This document shows positions 44,222 through 55,224 of a DNA stretch of 64,000 bases, one piece after another. Within the stretch, counting starts at the first letter, position 1. Each line of letters opens with the position of its first letter. The DNA lies in NCBI RefSeq assembly GCF_003171515.1, contig NC_089396.1, positions 1,612,001 to 1,676,000 of the forward strand, in the 5' to 3' direction. The notes below the pieces were generated by a model. The model saw only the letters and a program-made list of their open reading frames with translations, did not search any database and was not told where the DNA came from. Made by a program: the position numbers and the translations under genes. Origin of the DNA: Pyrenophora tritici-repentis (Eukaryota > Ascomycota > Dothideomycetes > Pleosporales > Pleosporaceae).

Positions 44222-44385
44222 ATCTAATCACACCGAGCCTGGACCTACTTGAGCTTCCATCAGAATGGCAAGACAGGGTTGATTGGATCGCATGCCTAAT
44301 CAAAGGCTTCAACATGTCTACATCGCCTCGAAATATTCGCTTTGGACACTATGCTTGCCACAAATATCCCGAAGATGGCCGCTAG

Positions 44386-44820
44386 AGGCCTCTTATGGCT
44401 AATGTAACAGCTGCACTCACGACTAGGTATTCTTGGCCCTATACTTTTAAAACGAAACATTATTTTCACTTCTATTCTTGCGAAGAAGGAACAATTGAAC
44501 TCTGCTGTTTATTGCACAGCAATATTCCCGGCAATCACATATGTGATTGACCTTTCCAAGCCGGGGCTGCGAACCTTGATAGACGATGAAGATCAGGCCA
44601 CGCATTACCTTGCTATTGTTGACGAAGCTAGGAATGCTAGCATTGATTTGGCTGTGCTGAGCAGCGATTTATACAACACGAGCTGGAAGAATTGCGAAAG
44701 CGTTCAATGGCAAGAGAGCTTGTTCAGATGATTGTTTCATAGCTCATCTACTCCGAGTATGCCCAAATTCTATAATTTGATAGCTACTTTCGGATATCAA
44801 GTTACTATCTCCTCTAACAC
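44386..44820. other. Spacer between F-box loci, one small frame
   Basis: One ATG frame at 44495-44731 (78 codons, MNSAVYCTAIFPAITYV…) is mildly protein-like but matches nothing I know. The right end is the 3' region of the minus-strand F-box gene before MITE C inserted. Confidence 0.35.
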
Positions 44821-44828
44821 ATCGTGTA

Positions 44829-44990
44829 CACAGTCCGCAACAATCAATTAAGTGGGTCCTAGAAGGTTCAGATTGGATTGATTGATTACCGCTTTAAGCC
44901 TAGTAGTTACCTATAGGAGTTTAAGCCCTACCTAGATAGGTAAGTGGGTCTAGGAGAGTGACCGGATTGAATTGATTGTTGCGGAGTCTA
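44829..44990. mobile_element. hAT-type MITE, copy C (162 bp)
   Basis: Identical to copies A and B; 8-bp duplication ATCGTGTA (44821-44828 and 44991-44998). Its right terminal CTA (44988-44990) acts as TAG, the stop codon of the neighbouring F-box gene on the minus strand. Confidence 0.9.
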
Positions 44991-46337
44991 ATCGTGTATA
45001 ACCACCCTTCTCCACCCCTCCGGTGTGATTTCCCTTACCATCTCCAACGAGAGACATTCGTCCTTTCCCTTCCTCACCTCCGTACCCACCAGTCTTATAC
45101 CCATGTTCTCCTCATTAATCCATATCCTTATCTTCTTCCCGGGGTTTTCTTCTCTCCACTGCGTACTAGTCTTCAGATACTCTAGAGGCTTCTCCTCACA
45201 CCCGACTGCAAAACTCGCCTTCCCCACTCGCGCATCCGTCAGCATCGCCGCCGGCAGTCTCGCCCCTCCAGGCACTTCGCGCCCCATTTGGCCCTCGGCA
45301 GTGGCCTCAATATTCGCCGGCACGCTCATGACTTCCCTCCCGCCTTGGAGTCGCAGCACGTGTGAGGCGCGGATCCTGGCTTCCGTCCAGACGGCGCGGT
45401 GGGGGAGGGCAAGACTAGTTTGTACCCGCACGTCGGCGCGGATGTGCGCTTTCCAGAGGGAAAGGTCGTTGTGGTTACTGTCTATTGTTGTGAAGGCGTA
45501 GACTTGTGCGTCAGTGGGGACAGCATTGGGTGTTGCGACGAGTGTTTGCAGATTGCTAGTGACGGCGTACCAGAGGAGTTCTCGGTGGCGGTGCGTTCTA
45601 GTACTTGGATATGGACCACGGCATGTAAGCAAGGGTGTACTGGGCGGGCGAGCGCAGGTGTAGATGAGAGACTTAAGGTGCGGCAGGCGTATCGTCTGAT
45701 CCGGTGTCGAATGGTCGATGAAAAGCATCTCACAACTTTCCACGCGGAGGCGTACATGATGCATTTTCGGAAGTATTCGACGAAGGGAGTCGCAGAGATG
45801 CGTTGTATCTCCCTCCATACGTGTATCGTAGCCGAGAGTATCGAGTTCGAGGTTTGCACAGGGCAGAGGTAACGCCTCCATCAGTTGAACTAGAGTGGAC
45901 TGCGGAACTGTGTGGTGGTATCCTTTATCGAGCCAGAAGGAGAAAAAGCGAAGATTGGAGAAATGAGGGAGTAAGGCGATCAGCTGTAAGACTTGCTCAA
46001 TATTTTCGTCGTATAGCTGGAAAGATATCGTGATGGAATGGATATACGCGACATATTTCCTCACATCCAGTTGCTCGCAGAATCGAACCAAATCATTATG
46101 CGTACGAGAAATATCCCCGTATAGAAGAGATATAGTGACCTCCCGCCAACCTCGGCTCACAAGTGAACATGACGTGAGGTCTTGAATGGTGTCACTGATC
46201 CGTTTGAGCTGTGTGAGTATATCGAATAGGACATCTTTGGGTAGTTTGGAGGAAGATGAAGTAGACATCGCAGGGTAGGGTGTTAATGCTGAGATTATCT
46301 TGCCAAGGGCGTAGCCTAACATACAGTAGGCATGCAT
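44988..46337 (-). CDS. F-box protein (LRR-like), stop codon supplied by MITE
   Basis: A single frame of 449 aa from ATG 46335-46337; a second ATG at 46268 directly precedes the F-box and may be the real start. The F-box (SKLPKDVLFDILTQLKRISDTI ... SLVSRGWREV) spans roughly residues 29-75. It is followed by leucine-rich, irregular sequence (LIALLPHFSNLRFFSF, LPHLKSLIYTC) like fungal F-box/LRR proteins. Such proteins link substrates to the SCF ubiquitin ligase through Skp1. The C-terminus ends RRVVIHD and the stop is the first codon of MITE C. Before that insertion, the sequence read on minus would have continued for seven more codons to TGA. The gene otherwise looks intact, so it may still work. 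Confidence 0.75.
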   Translation of the reverse strand: MHAYCMLGYALGKIISALTPYPAMSTSSSSKLPKDVLFDILTQLKRISDTIQDLTSCSLVSRGWREVTISLLYGDISRTHNDLVRFCEQLDVRKYVAYIHSITISFQLYDENIEQVLQLIALLPHFSNLRFFSFWLDKGYHHTVPQSTLVQLMEALPLPCANLELDTLGYDTRMEGDTTHLCDSLRRILPKMHHVRLRVESCEMLFIDHSTPDQTIRLPHLKSLIYTCARPPSTPLLTCRGPYPSTRTHRHRELLWYAVTSNLQTLVATPNAVPTDAQVYAFTTIDSNHNDLSLWKAHIRADVRVQTSLALPHRAVWTEARIRASHVLRLQGGREVMSVPANIEATAEGQMGREVPGGARLPAAMLTDARVGKASFAVGCEEKPLEYLKTSTQWREENPGKKIRIWINEENMGIRLVGTEVRKGKDECLSLEMVREITPEGWRRVVIHD

Positions 46338-47655
46338 AACTACTGCGCCAAGTTTAGTTAGACAGGGGAGTGCTTTAGCGTAAATGCCACCCCATTTAGT
46401 GGAATCAAATAGAGGTAGACACTGTTACAATACACAATCCTCTATTCAGAAGTCAGAAACCACATTTCCTGCATGACATCTACTTCACTTTTCAGTTTAC
46501 GATATGGACATCCCATCCTATCTGCGACATCCTCCCAGCCTCGAGGCCCCAACCGCGCTTCCTCGCCCTTACTCTCTCTCTCTCTCTAGTAGGAGGTAAA
46601 CAGCCAGCCCTCCCCCCCATACTATCTTATTAACAAAAGAACCCAAAACTGCATAATCGCATAAACTCACTACTTGTCGACGCCACACCAGTCGAAACAA
46701 TCAACCTCATCAGTCCCCAGAAAGATATCCATCGGAACCTCCCTTGTCCAAACACATCTAAAGGTTGGTCAATCTTCCAGTGCAACTACCTCGGTCTCAC
46801 ACAGTTACAAACATGCCGCTAGACTCAACAAGGATTCCTTCCATTGTTCGAAACTTGCATCGAAGTCGGTATCCAAGCACTGCAGCTGCAGCAATATGTA
46901 CAAGAAGCTGTGTTGAACCAGACGGAGGACTCACGCGATGCAAAAGCTATAAATTCTGGTTATCTTCATGAGAAACGAATGCCATGCGTTACCCATTGAA
47001 CGCCTAATTCTTCTCTGTAGCACTACGTCAGCGGGGCGTGTACAGCTGAGTACAGATCATTCGGGTATCAAAGGTGAAGAGCTACAGCAACTGCTGTTTG
47101 CCGAGAAAAGTGAGGTGTAGCGCAATCACGTCACAAACTGTGTTAATAGCGTTGAGATACCGTTTCTGCAGCCACGAAAGGATCATCCTGAAATTCCGGG
47201 CTTTCGATATGTTCATTCCTGGGAGTCGGCTGTATTTAGATCTGTTGCTGTTGAAGTCAAGCTTGAGTACTGGGGAAGATTGGATGGGCTTGCTTATGTT
47301 TTTCGGGGAGGAGTATAAAAAGGCTTCGTGGGAGGCGCTGGTTGAACTGGGTCTGGGTTTACCGGATTTGGACGTTGGCTGGTGATAGTCCATGAAGGCT
47401 GCAACAAGAGAACGGCAGAGAGAATCTAGTTATTGTATACGAGAACGTGTATTCAGTGCCGAAACTCTACTTGATGTATTTATATATACAAGCCAACGCA
47501 AACAAGAACGCGCATAGCTTTGCAAAAACATAAAACGCCACTGCTAATCGCTTTGTTGTTGAACTTCAAGGAAACACAGAGTATTGTACTCAAGGGGAAA
47601 AAGTCTAAGGGGCTGAAAAAGTAGTAAAAGAAGCGCCGAAATGAAGAGAGGCAAG
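46338..47655. other. Intergenic region with possible decayed gene
   Basis: A CT microsatellite lies near 46575-46590. Between 46660 and 47388 several plus-strand frames look protein-like (for example ending EEYKKASWEALVELGLGLPD at about 47310-47370), but they lie in different frames without a convincing ATG or introns. I recognise no family, so I leave it as a possible relic. Confidence 0.35.
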
Positions 47656-49496
47656 CTATGCTTCTCTTTCATCTGCTAGCGCAGCACGCTTGTCATCTGT
47701 GTCAATGTACACTGTAGTGTTGTTAGCATTGAGCAGAAAGGTGTAGTTGGAAGGTGCGACGTACCATGCGGTCGAATGAACCAGCTGCACAGGAATGCAA
47801 GACCGAAAGTTCCTGCAAGGCACACAAATACTGCTTGTCTGTACGTTCCGACAGTGGCGCTGTAAATACCGTTGAATACAGTCGGTCCCATTACCCGCGC
47901 AATAGCATGGAGCAAGCCAGTGGCGCCTAGTAACTGACCGACCTGATCCTGCGGTACATGTTTGGTCAACGCAGCACCAAGGGTAGGTGAGCCGATACCG
48001 CCGATGGCAGCGATGGCGCCTGACAGTGCGAACAGTTCACCCTTTCGAGAAAGTACAAAGCCGAGATAGCCGAGCGTATCGAACAGGATAGACGCGCGGA
48101 TAATCGAGAGGTCAAACACATCTGAGCCTGAATTACGTTGACGCGCGTTCTTTCCGCGGAAGATGCGTGTAAGAATAGGTAGGATTATTAGGAGAGAGAA
48201 GACACGAGAACTGTTTACGATAGTGGTAAAGCGACCGGATTCAAGTTCGTGCCAGTCGAACTGGCGGCGAGTGTAGACTAGGACGACGCTCATGGCTCCC
48301 ATAGCAACACCAAACATTATGGTATCGGTGGCAGCCAGAAGGATCAAGTTTCGGCGCACGGCAGACGAAGTACCTGGACCCGTGGGCCACAGGATCTTGA
48401 GAGGACTGAATAGGTTGATTGAGCGCAGTTGGTTGATCCAGTCCGCCGAAGGGTCTTTTCTTTCGAGTTCTTCTCTGTGTTTCTCTCGTGCAGTCTCTTG
48501 ACGGGCTTTACTCAGTGATTCAGGGACAAGGAAGACAAGGAATGCAATGAATATGAAATGGGCGCCGAGTGCCATGTAGAAGATAAGAAGCACGGCTTCA
48601 GTCTTGCCAACGTACTTTTGGCGTGCATTGATGATATAACCAGCAAGGGCAGGTCCGATAGCAATCCCACCGAACAAACAGGCGTGAAAGTAGGAGAAGG
48701 CCACATTTCGCTTCTGCGGTGCGACACAGTCAGAAGCGTACGAGTGTGCACATGCCATGCCGACGATGAAAGACCCAGATATGCCTTCTAGGCAGTAGCC
48801 GACAAGGATCCAGTTGACATGCACCGTCTCGGGGAACTTTGCAGCCAGTATAGTGAGCACTTCGCCGAAGAGCGCACCGCATGTATTGGCAATCATGAAC
48901 TTCTTCCTCCCGTAGCGGTCCGATAGCGCGCCGATCTTGGGGCTGATGATAGCAGACAGTATGCCGGAGCATAAGCTTGCATAGAGGAGGAAGAGCGAAG
49001 AGCGGGATGATACGGCGTCATTCTGGCATCTATCCTGCCCTGGGTCCATGGGGGAAGAAATTGGGTCTGTTTCGAGGGTGGCGTAGTACTCTTCGCAAAC
49101 CAGATCCATAATCAGGTTTATCTTGGGCACTATGATACCTCCGAATGCTATAGTGAACAGCATGAAAGGCGGGAGTAGCCAGTATATCTGTGCCCGTCAG
49201 TCTGGCAACTCTCGATTGACAACGCCGTGTGCGCATACCGAAGGGCGCTTCCACCAGGGAAGACCTCGGAAGTCTGCGTCTCCCACCCATTCATACTCCT
49301 CATTGTTGTCATATTCATCGTCAACACTCCCATAGTCATGCCTCGAAGGGCTCAGAAGTGGTGCGTCTTCGTCGTCGCTGTCTCGTGTTGGTGGATTTAC
49401 CCCTGACTTGGTCGGCCTCTTTTGATTGGCGCGCATCCGGAGCTCCTGCTCAACGTCGATTTCCTCGACAAATGCTGCGTCGGTGCTGGAAGCCAT
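47656..49496 (-). CDS. Major facilitator superfamily transporter
   Basis: Exons 49239-49496, 47765-49187 and 47656-47711 with introns of 51 and 53 nt (GTATGC...GGCACAG and GTACGT...ACTACAG), 578 aa. The splice joins give WWKRPS-IYWLLPPFML and IRPH-VYIDTDDKRAAL in frame. The N-terminus is acidic and cytosolic (about 85 residues). About twelve hydrophobic segments follow, with the MFS motif A after TM2 (GALSDRYGRKK), an extended loop between TM1 and TM2, and a central loop of about 60 residues. The layout is like fungal members of the tetracycline-resistance/HIAT1-type branch. It probably exchanges a small solute for protons across the plasma or vacuolar membrane. The substrate cannot be deduced and no metabolic cluster is adjacent. 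Confidence 0.9.
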
Positions 49497-50355
49497 TGCG
49501 AAATGAGAGCGTCCCCTGACTTCTGTTGAATTCTGCGCTGAATCCGAGGATTCGGAGTATCGTGGGGTATTGTCCGAGTTACAGGGGCGTGGGCATTGCT
49601 GTAACTCGACTACGTCAACTGTCAGTTTGCTTTTCATTGGATAATGATAACGCGTGAAGAATGTTTCGCGACGACGTCCTGGCACGGAAACCAACGCGTC
49701 GCAGTTGTAATCCCTATCGGCATCGGAACATTGCAAGATGAGGGCTGAAATCAGCTTACCAAGAATAGAACGCCTCAAAGCGCACTGTGATGGCGACGCT
49801 CAGTAAGAATAAGAAAGTGTGCGACAAGGAGAGGCAAAGGGTCGGAATGTCAAGGCTGTATCTGCGCCATTGTTTCGCTAGCGCATCCTCTAGATAACAC
49901 TGGCAAGGCGGGACATTTGTGGATTCGCTGTAAATACACGTCCATGACGTTGCCATGTGTCGCATATCAGGTCGGCCATTCGTTACCTGAGACCCCCGAA
50001 GCGCTAGTCCGGATATGGCTACTCGGAGAGGCTGATATCCCGAGGCCCGCCTTGTTTTGGAAAGTGGCTTTGTAAGCTCGCGGCCTTGTTGGCAAGAGTG
50101 AAGTAGAAGCAGGTTGTTTCTGCACCATCATAGCATCATCGAGAGGGTCAACCACTCACACGGAGCAGAACAGGTGTCATCAGCTAATTCTGCAGACGCT
50201 GACAAACATGACATACCCCACTGACGACAGAAATCCCAGGGGTCGAGAATGTCCATGACCGGGGTCATGGTGGGGTACCGCACCGAGACTTCTGGGTTGC
50301 TCATAACTAAGTTAGCGGCACGGTATAGAAGAACAAATGGCTCAAATACCCTCAT
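49497..50355. other. Spacer between MFS and histidine kinase genes
   Basis: Holds the promoter of the MFS gene and the 3' flank of the kinase gene. Two minus-strand frames, 50128-50355 (with a GTATGT donor-like site) and 49756-49965 (hydrophobic end, with a GTAAGC donor-like site), might be exons of a small gene or of a longer 5' leader, but no product is recognisable. Confidence 0.3.
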
Positions 50356-53300
50356 TCATTTACGATCTAGGCTATTTCGCCAACACTGAACGACGCTCTG
50401 CAAATCCTTCAGCTTCGTGGGCTTGACAAGATACTGATCAACGCCCGATGCATATGCGGCGTTTCGATCCTTCGCACTGACAAGACCCGTGAGCGCACAA
50501 ATATACGTGCGGAACTCGTCCTTCATCCGAGCTTCGGTCTCGCGGATTTGCCTCGCAACCTCAAAGCCCGATACGACGGGCATAGAAAGGTCGAGGAAAA
50601 TGAGATCGAAGCGCTGCGAGCCGCCATCTCCGTCCAGCAGTGCGCCGTTGAATGCGTCAATGGCTTCTTGGCCGCCGCTCACAGAAGTTGAGGGTGTCTT
50701 GCTGCATCTTCGTGCATACATGCTGAGTACCTTGAGATTTACCGCGTTGTCGTCCACGAGTAGTAGTCTAGGCTCTGCACTGGCTAGATCTGACGGCACG
50801 GGAGGGCCCAAGTTCACCTGCTTCTCTTCTTGCGGAGTGTCCTGTTTCCTTGTCTGATCTGCTATGGGTGCGTCGGATATCGCTACTTCCCATGACTCTG
50901 CCGTGTCAGCCGTGGGTGTCACTCCCGGCTTTGGGCTGCCGTGGTCACTCTCGTGATGTTTACTTTCGATTGCCAGATTGGCTAGCAAGTGAGATACGGC
51001 CTGGTCAGATTCTTCCCCACTCTCCTGTTTTTTGCTCTTGTCTATGATCTCATGCGACTCTTCTTGGTCTTTTTCTATCCCAGCTCCGTGGTCAAGAGTA
51101 CCATGTGGTTCCGGGGCGGCAATTTGGCCAGGGAATAAAGTTGCCAACGCTTCTTGGAGACTTGAAAGTGTTATAGGTCCAGTGATAGCGGCAGTGTTGT
51201 CCAACGATATCATCTCCAGGCTAGGGACACTACTAAGATCTGGACAAAGAATGATGCGTTTAACATCACCGGTATCGTCGTGGGCCTGGGCTGCATCTTG
51301 CAGATCCTCGTACAAGAGGAAAATCAGGCGCAACTGCGTACTTGTAGTCTGCCAGGGAACGACGGTGGTTTGGAACCATCTGTTCAAGCCTCGCATGAGC
51401 GATGCAGACAGCATACTCGTACACCGTCTACCTCGAACAGTGTCTCCTGTTTCCCATCGCCTTGGTGGGAAGAGACTCATCTCAAGTTGGGGTAACGCTT
51501 CGGCGGCAGATTCTGATTTATGAATTGGGAGGTTTGTTGTGTCTTGTGAGGATCCTACTATTACCCGCCCCAAGGGAAACGTGGCAGTGAAAGTTGATCC
51601 GCGTGTCTCGCTTGAATCTACTTCCAATTTGCCGCCCAGAATGTTAGTGGTACGTTTGACTATAGAAAGTCCAAGACCGGTCCCTTCCGTGGTAGGGTCC
51701 TCTTGCGAGAATGGGTCGAAGATAGAATACCGAAGAAAGTCCGAAGCGATGCCTTTGCCGCCGTCTACGAGCGAGAGCTTGATAGAAGCCTCATCAACGT
51801 CTACGGAGACGCGAACACAGCCACTCGGCTCTCCAAACTTCAAAGCATTATCCTGACAGTATCATCAGCTACGAGTGTTGCGAGAGTACAAGTCGCGTGA
51901 CTCACTAATAGATTCGTAAAGACCGCCCGGAAACTAGCGACAGCCGTGAGGCGGCAGGACCAAGGGACATTAGTGTCGAAAATCACAACAGGATGATGCA
52001 ATTTCCCTTTTAATCGTGATGTAGAAGGTCGTTGCCGTTTATGGGTATTCCGACCATGGCTCAAAAGTTCGGGACGTACAGTCTCCTTCAGCCGCAGTCT
52101 CCGCGACTCTCTGTGTACTATTTCTTCGCAAACGTAAACCATGTTTGGGTTGCCGGTTCTCGTAGGAGAGATCGTAGATTGATTATTTAGTAAGCTCCAT
52201 TGATGTGATAGCGGTCCTGCCGATCCGTTTGAGGCTGTCTCGTCTGACATCCGCGCTTCGGAGCTAATGTTACTGAAGTGTAACACACGATCAATAGTGT
52301 CAAGTAAAGAAATGCCGCTGTAGCGTGCAGTCTCCAGCAAGTCGTGCTGGTGTTCGTTATAGGGCGTATCAGCTAGAAGTTCGAGGCTGGACAAAATGCC
52401 ATGAAGAGGTGTTCGCATCTCGTGAGACACCGAACCGAGAAAGTCCGACTTGATCTTGTCCATAGCTTGTACTTCAAGGCGCCGCACCTGCGTCATGATT
52501 GTAGTGCAAAATGCTGAAATCGAAGAGAGATCTGTAGAGCCCAGATAAACTCTTGACTGATCATTGGCAAACCCCAGAACTACCCCAATGTTCCGTTCAT
52601 GATAGGTGTCCCAAAGAGGCATTATAATTATCTGCTGAGCTCCTGGAAATGTTCTCGGGATCTCAGCACATATCATCGGATCAACCACAGGGGCTACGTC
52701 GTGCGCACTCGTTGCAGCAACAACATCGCCCGACTCGCCCAACAGCTGAATGATACCGCCATGTGGAAACCAATCTAACAGCTTTTCTATAAGTTCTGGA
52801 GAGGGTTCTTGGGGCTCACTTATGCCTGGACCAAGATGCTGTGCCAAAAGGCTGGAACGATTCCAATCAGGGTTGTTGTTAATAACGGCACCAGATAAGC
52901 CCACTTCTTGAATCCTGACACCATCGAATTCGAAGGTATCATAGAGTAGGCTTGAAGCTAGGCGATATAGGCGCAAAACAGAATTCGCATATAGGTTAGA
53001 TACTAGAGGCTCTTGTCCGGACTGCGCGACTGACGAGACTTGTTCGCTTTTAGGGTCAGTGACCACCTCCGCAGATGAACCAATTCTCAATAATGAGGCA
53101 ACACCCTGATTGAATCTGAGTACTCGTTTCCCCTCCAAGGCTTCCACGGCTTGTTCGAGGTGCTTGTTGATATGCGAGGCTGTCTCGAACAAGAATAAGC
53201 GGTCAGCGGGTGAAAGTCCGTTCTCCAGAGGCGTTTCACTGAATGTGAAGATGGTCCCGATATTTGGACCATTGTAGGGGTTCAAAGGGACTCCGGCATA

Positions 53301-53928
53301 ATGACGGAATCTGGCGATATCGCCTCGGACAAAAGGCAGGTTTTTGGTTCTCTCTACTTTGGCCATGTCGTATTCTTCGTACAAGGCCATACGCCCAGGA
53401 TAATTTCGTCGTGTGATAGTTCGTTCACACAGACCGCCATGGTGCGTTACTGACTCACAGCCATACCTTGATTGTGGTGTATGAGCTTAGATCTGTCTCA
53501 TACTTGGTCCATAGAGTACTATTGCTTACCATCTAGTTGAATCTGCATTCTTATGGTTAGGAATCTACAATTTCAGATATGGCTTGCAGTTCTCTATACG
53601 CACCCAGAGTGACCTTTGCCTCGTTGACATTAGCCCGGCTTGCGCCCGAGACAAAGTATTGTGTGTGGTCGTCCAACAAGCTAACCATAGCAAGGTCGGC
53701 ACCCGTCTGATGAACGACACATCGTAGTAAGGCAGCGAGTGCACCATCTGGTTGATTTCCGGAGTACCTTCCATGTGGTTCCAAAGGCTTGCTCGTCAAT
53801 CCAGTGGCTGAACCGCGCACGTATCGCACGACGGACGGCAAAACCTGGCAGAAGCGTCGGACCTCCCATACACGGGCACGATCGGCAATAAAAGCTTTCT
53901 GTTGCTCTGTGAGCTCCGGCGATGACAT
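50356..53928 (-). CDS. Cytosolic hybrid histidine kinase (GAF, HisKA, HATPase, receiver)
   Basis: Four exons: 53600-53928, 53530-53549 (only 20 nt), 51906-53485 and 50356-51852. The introns are 50, 44 and 53 nt, all GT...AG, and phases add up to 1141 aa. The last join restores the N-box NLLDNALKF. Domains: N-terminal GAF-like region (about 60-260, with YGCESV...GGLCERT typical of fungal hybrid kinases); HisKA with the phospho-acceptor His near 471 in SHEMRTPLHG; HATPase with the N-box near 643, DGGKGI near 675 and GTGLGLSI near 700; and a receiver with Asp pair near 1010, phospho-acceptor Asp near 1064 (IFLDLSMP) and LVKP near 1125. There are no membrane segments. It should sense a cytosolic signal and pass phosphate to a histidine phosphotransfer protein. 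The signal is unknown. Confidence 0.92.
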
Positions 53929-55224
53929 GGTACTCAGAAAGTCTCGACTATGCCGGCCATCCGGACAGCCTGGCGGGTGAAGGTCACTTTACGCAGGTGT
54001 TGTGGCTATGCTTGAGCGCGGGGTGATTGCGAATCTCCCCGAGATTCCAGTCAAGTCACTTAACTCAGTCGTCTGGAAAGCGCGATAATGTGGAAATTGT
54101 CATCGGCGGTCGATTACTGGTTGCCTAGGTGTATGTACGCAGAGGTTGCCAAGAGTCAACCTCCGATTACGTCATCTTTCACGGCCCGAATCAAACTTCT
54201 CCATCCATGCTATCTGTGCCAAGACTAGGTAGTTATCCTTTGCATACAACGTCCAAACTACATCTTGAACGCACTTGTGGTGCGATATAGAAGAATCAGG
54301 ACCCGAGAAGCGAGGTTGAGACACATAAGGACGTGCGACGTGAAGGAATGCTGGACAGGTCGCTGTCGAACCGCTTACATACCCAAGTAGGGCCTGAGAG
54401 GCGTTGACAACGAGAATGGGCAGACGGACCGGTGAGTGACCACCTCTGCAGAAGCTCTGATCTCAAGTGTCTTAGTGTGCGACGCAACAACGCCTAGGCG
54501 TGCAACTAAACCGGATGTTGCATCGTGTGTCGAATGAAGCCTTGGCTTAACGTTAGCTGGTTCTCAACCTTGGTTCTCAACTCGACGAAAGTATCTGTAC
54601 CGGCTGTTGCAGGGGCCTTGGCGTCTTGAGTTCTCACATTAATGTATTACCCTCAACTTAAGCCTCGTCGAACTTGCCTTATGCGTGTAATAAGGCCTTT
54701 TTGACGATTTCAATTCTCTATTATTATTCTTGTACTGGGTGGCGTTGGTGGAAGTAATGGTGAGGGGTTTGAACGTGCGGATTGCATAGTTTACATTTAA
54801 CTACGTAATTAGGCAGCTCTTCAGTGAGGTGAGCGTAAAAAAGCTCAATAGAGCTCTCGTCAAGATCGTTTGATCGATAGCTCTTCAGTGCGTAGTTTAG
54901 ACTTACTTACTTTCCTCGGCACGATTGAGGAATATGATCGATGGGGACCAAGAGAATCAGATTTCAATACCACGCTGACGGCATGACCGTAAAGAGTGAC
55001 CGTATAAGGCCCTACAGAGTGTATGTATAAGGCTAAGCAAAGTGTTGTACTAATTGTCTACGTATAAGTATCTCTGATATCTTTCAAAATCTCTTTAATA
55101 CCCAATGATAACACTGCTCTTCGAAGACTGCCCGAAAACCAGGAGGACGCGTCAAAATACTACCCCACTCATCTACCCGCCACCCTACCAAACCTGTACA
55201 AGCCAACTATCGCCACCTATTACG
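53929..55224. other. Intergenic region, AT-rich towards the right
   Basis: Promoter region of the histidine kinase on the left. From about 54640 the sequence is AT-rich and gene-free. It leads into a possible 5' exon of the small secreted protein gene. Confidence 0.45.

Larger units (their letters stand above)
40335..44385 (+). pseudogene. F-box gene broken by a hAT element and a MITE
   Basis: An F-box start (LKLPDELLLDIIDQ) is readable near 40350-40390, followed by a C14 tract that disturbs the frame, then KICKQLRRIALKPLYAHLYI, typical of the end of an F-box and start of a variable region. A TAG follows near 40572. At 40689 the gene is cut by the 3.07-kb hAT element. After it, the sequence resumes at 43767 and 43862-44059 gives a frame (MYILFNMLPKLTSLLLG…). 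That frame is cut by MITE B; removing the MITE with one duplication joins VLNLI to TPSLDLLELPSEW and runs on to TAG 44385. F-box proteins recruit substrates to SCF ubiquitin ligases. This copy is dead. Confidence 0.6.

Noticed and set aside
43394..44998. The three 162-bp repeats as a CRISPR-like or tandem array
   Set aside because: The spacing is irregular, each copy has its own 8-bp duplication, and the ends are inverted repeats, so they are MITEs.
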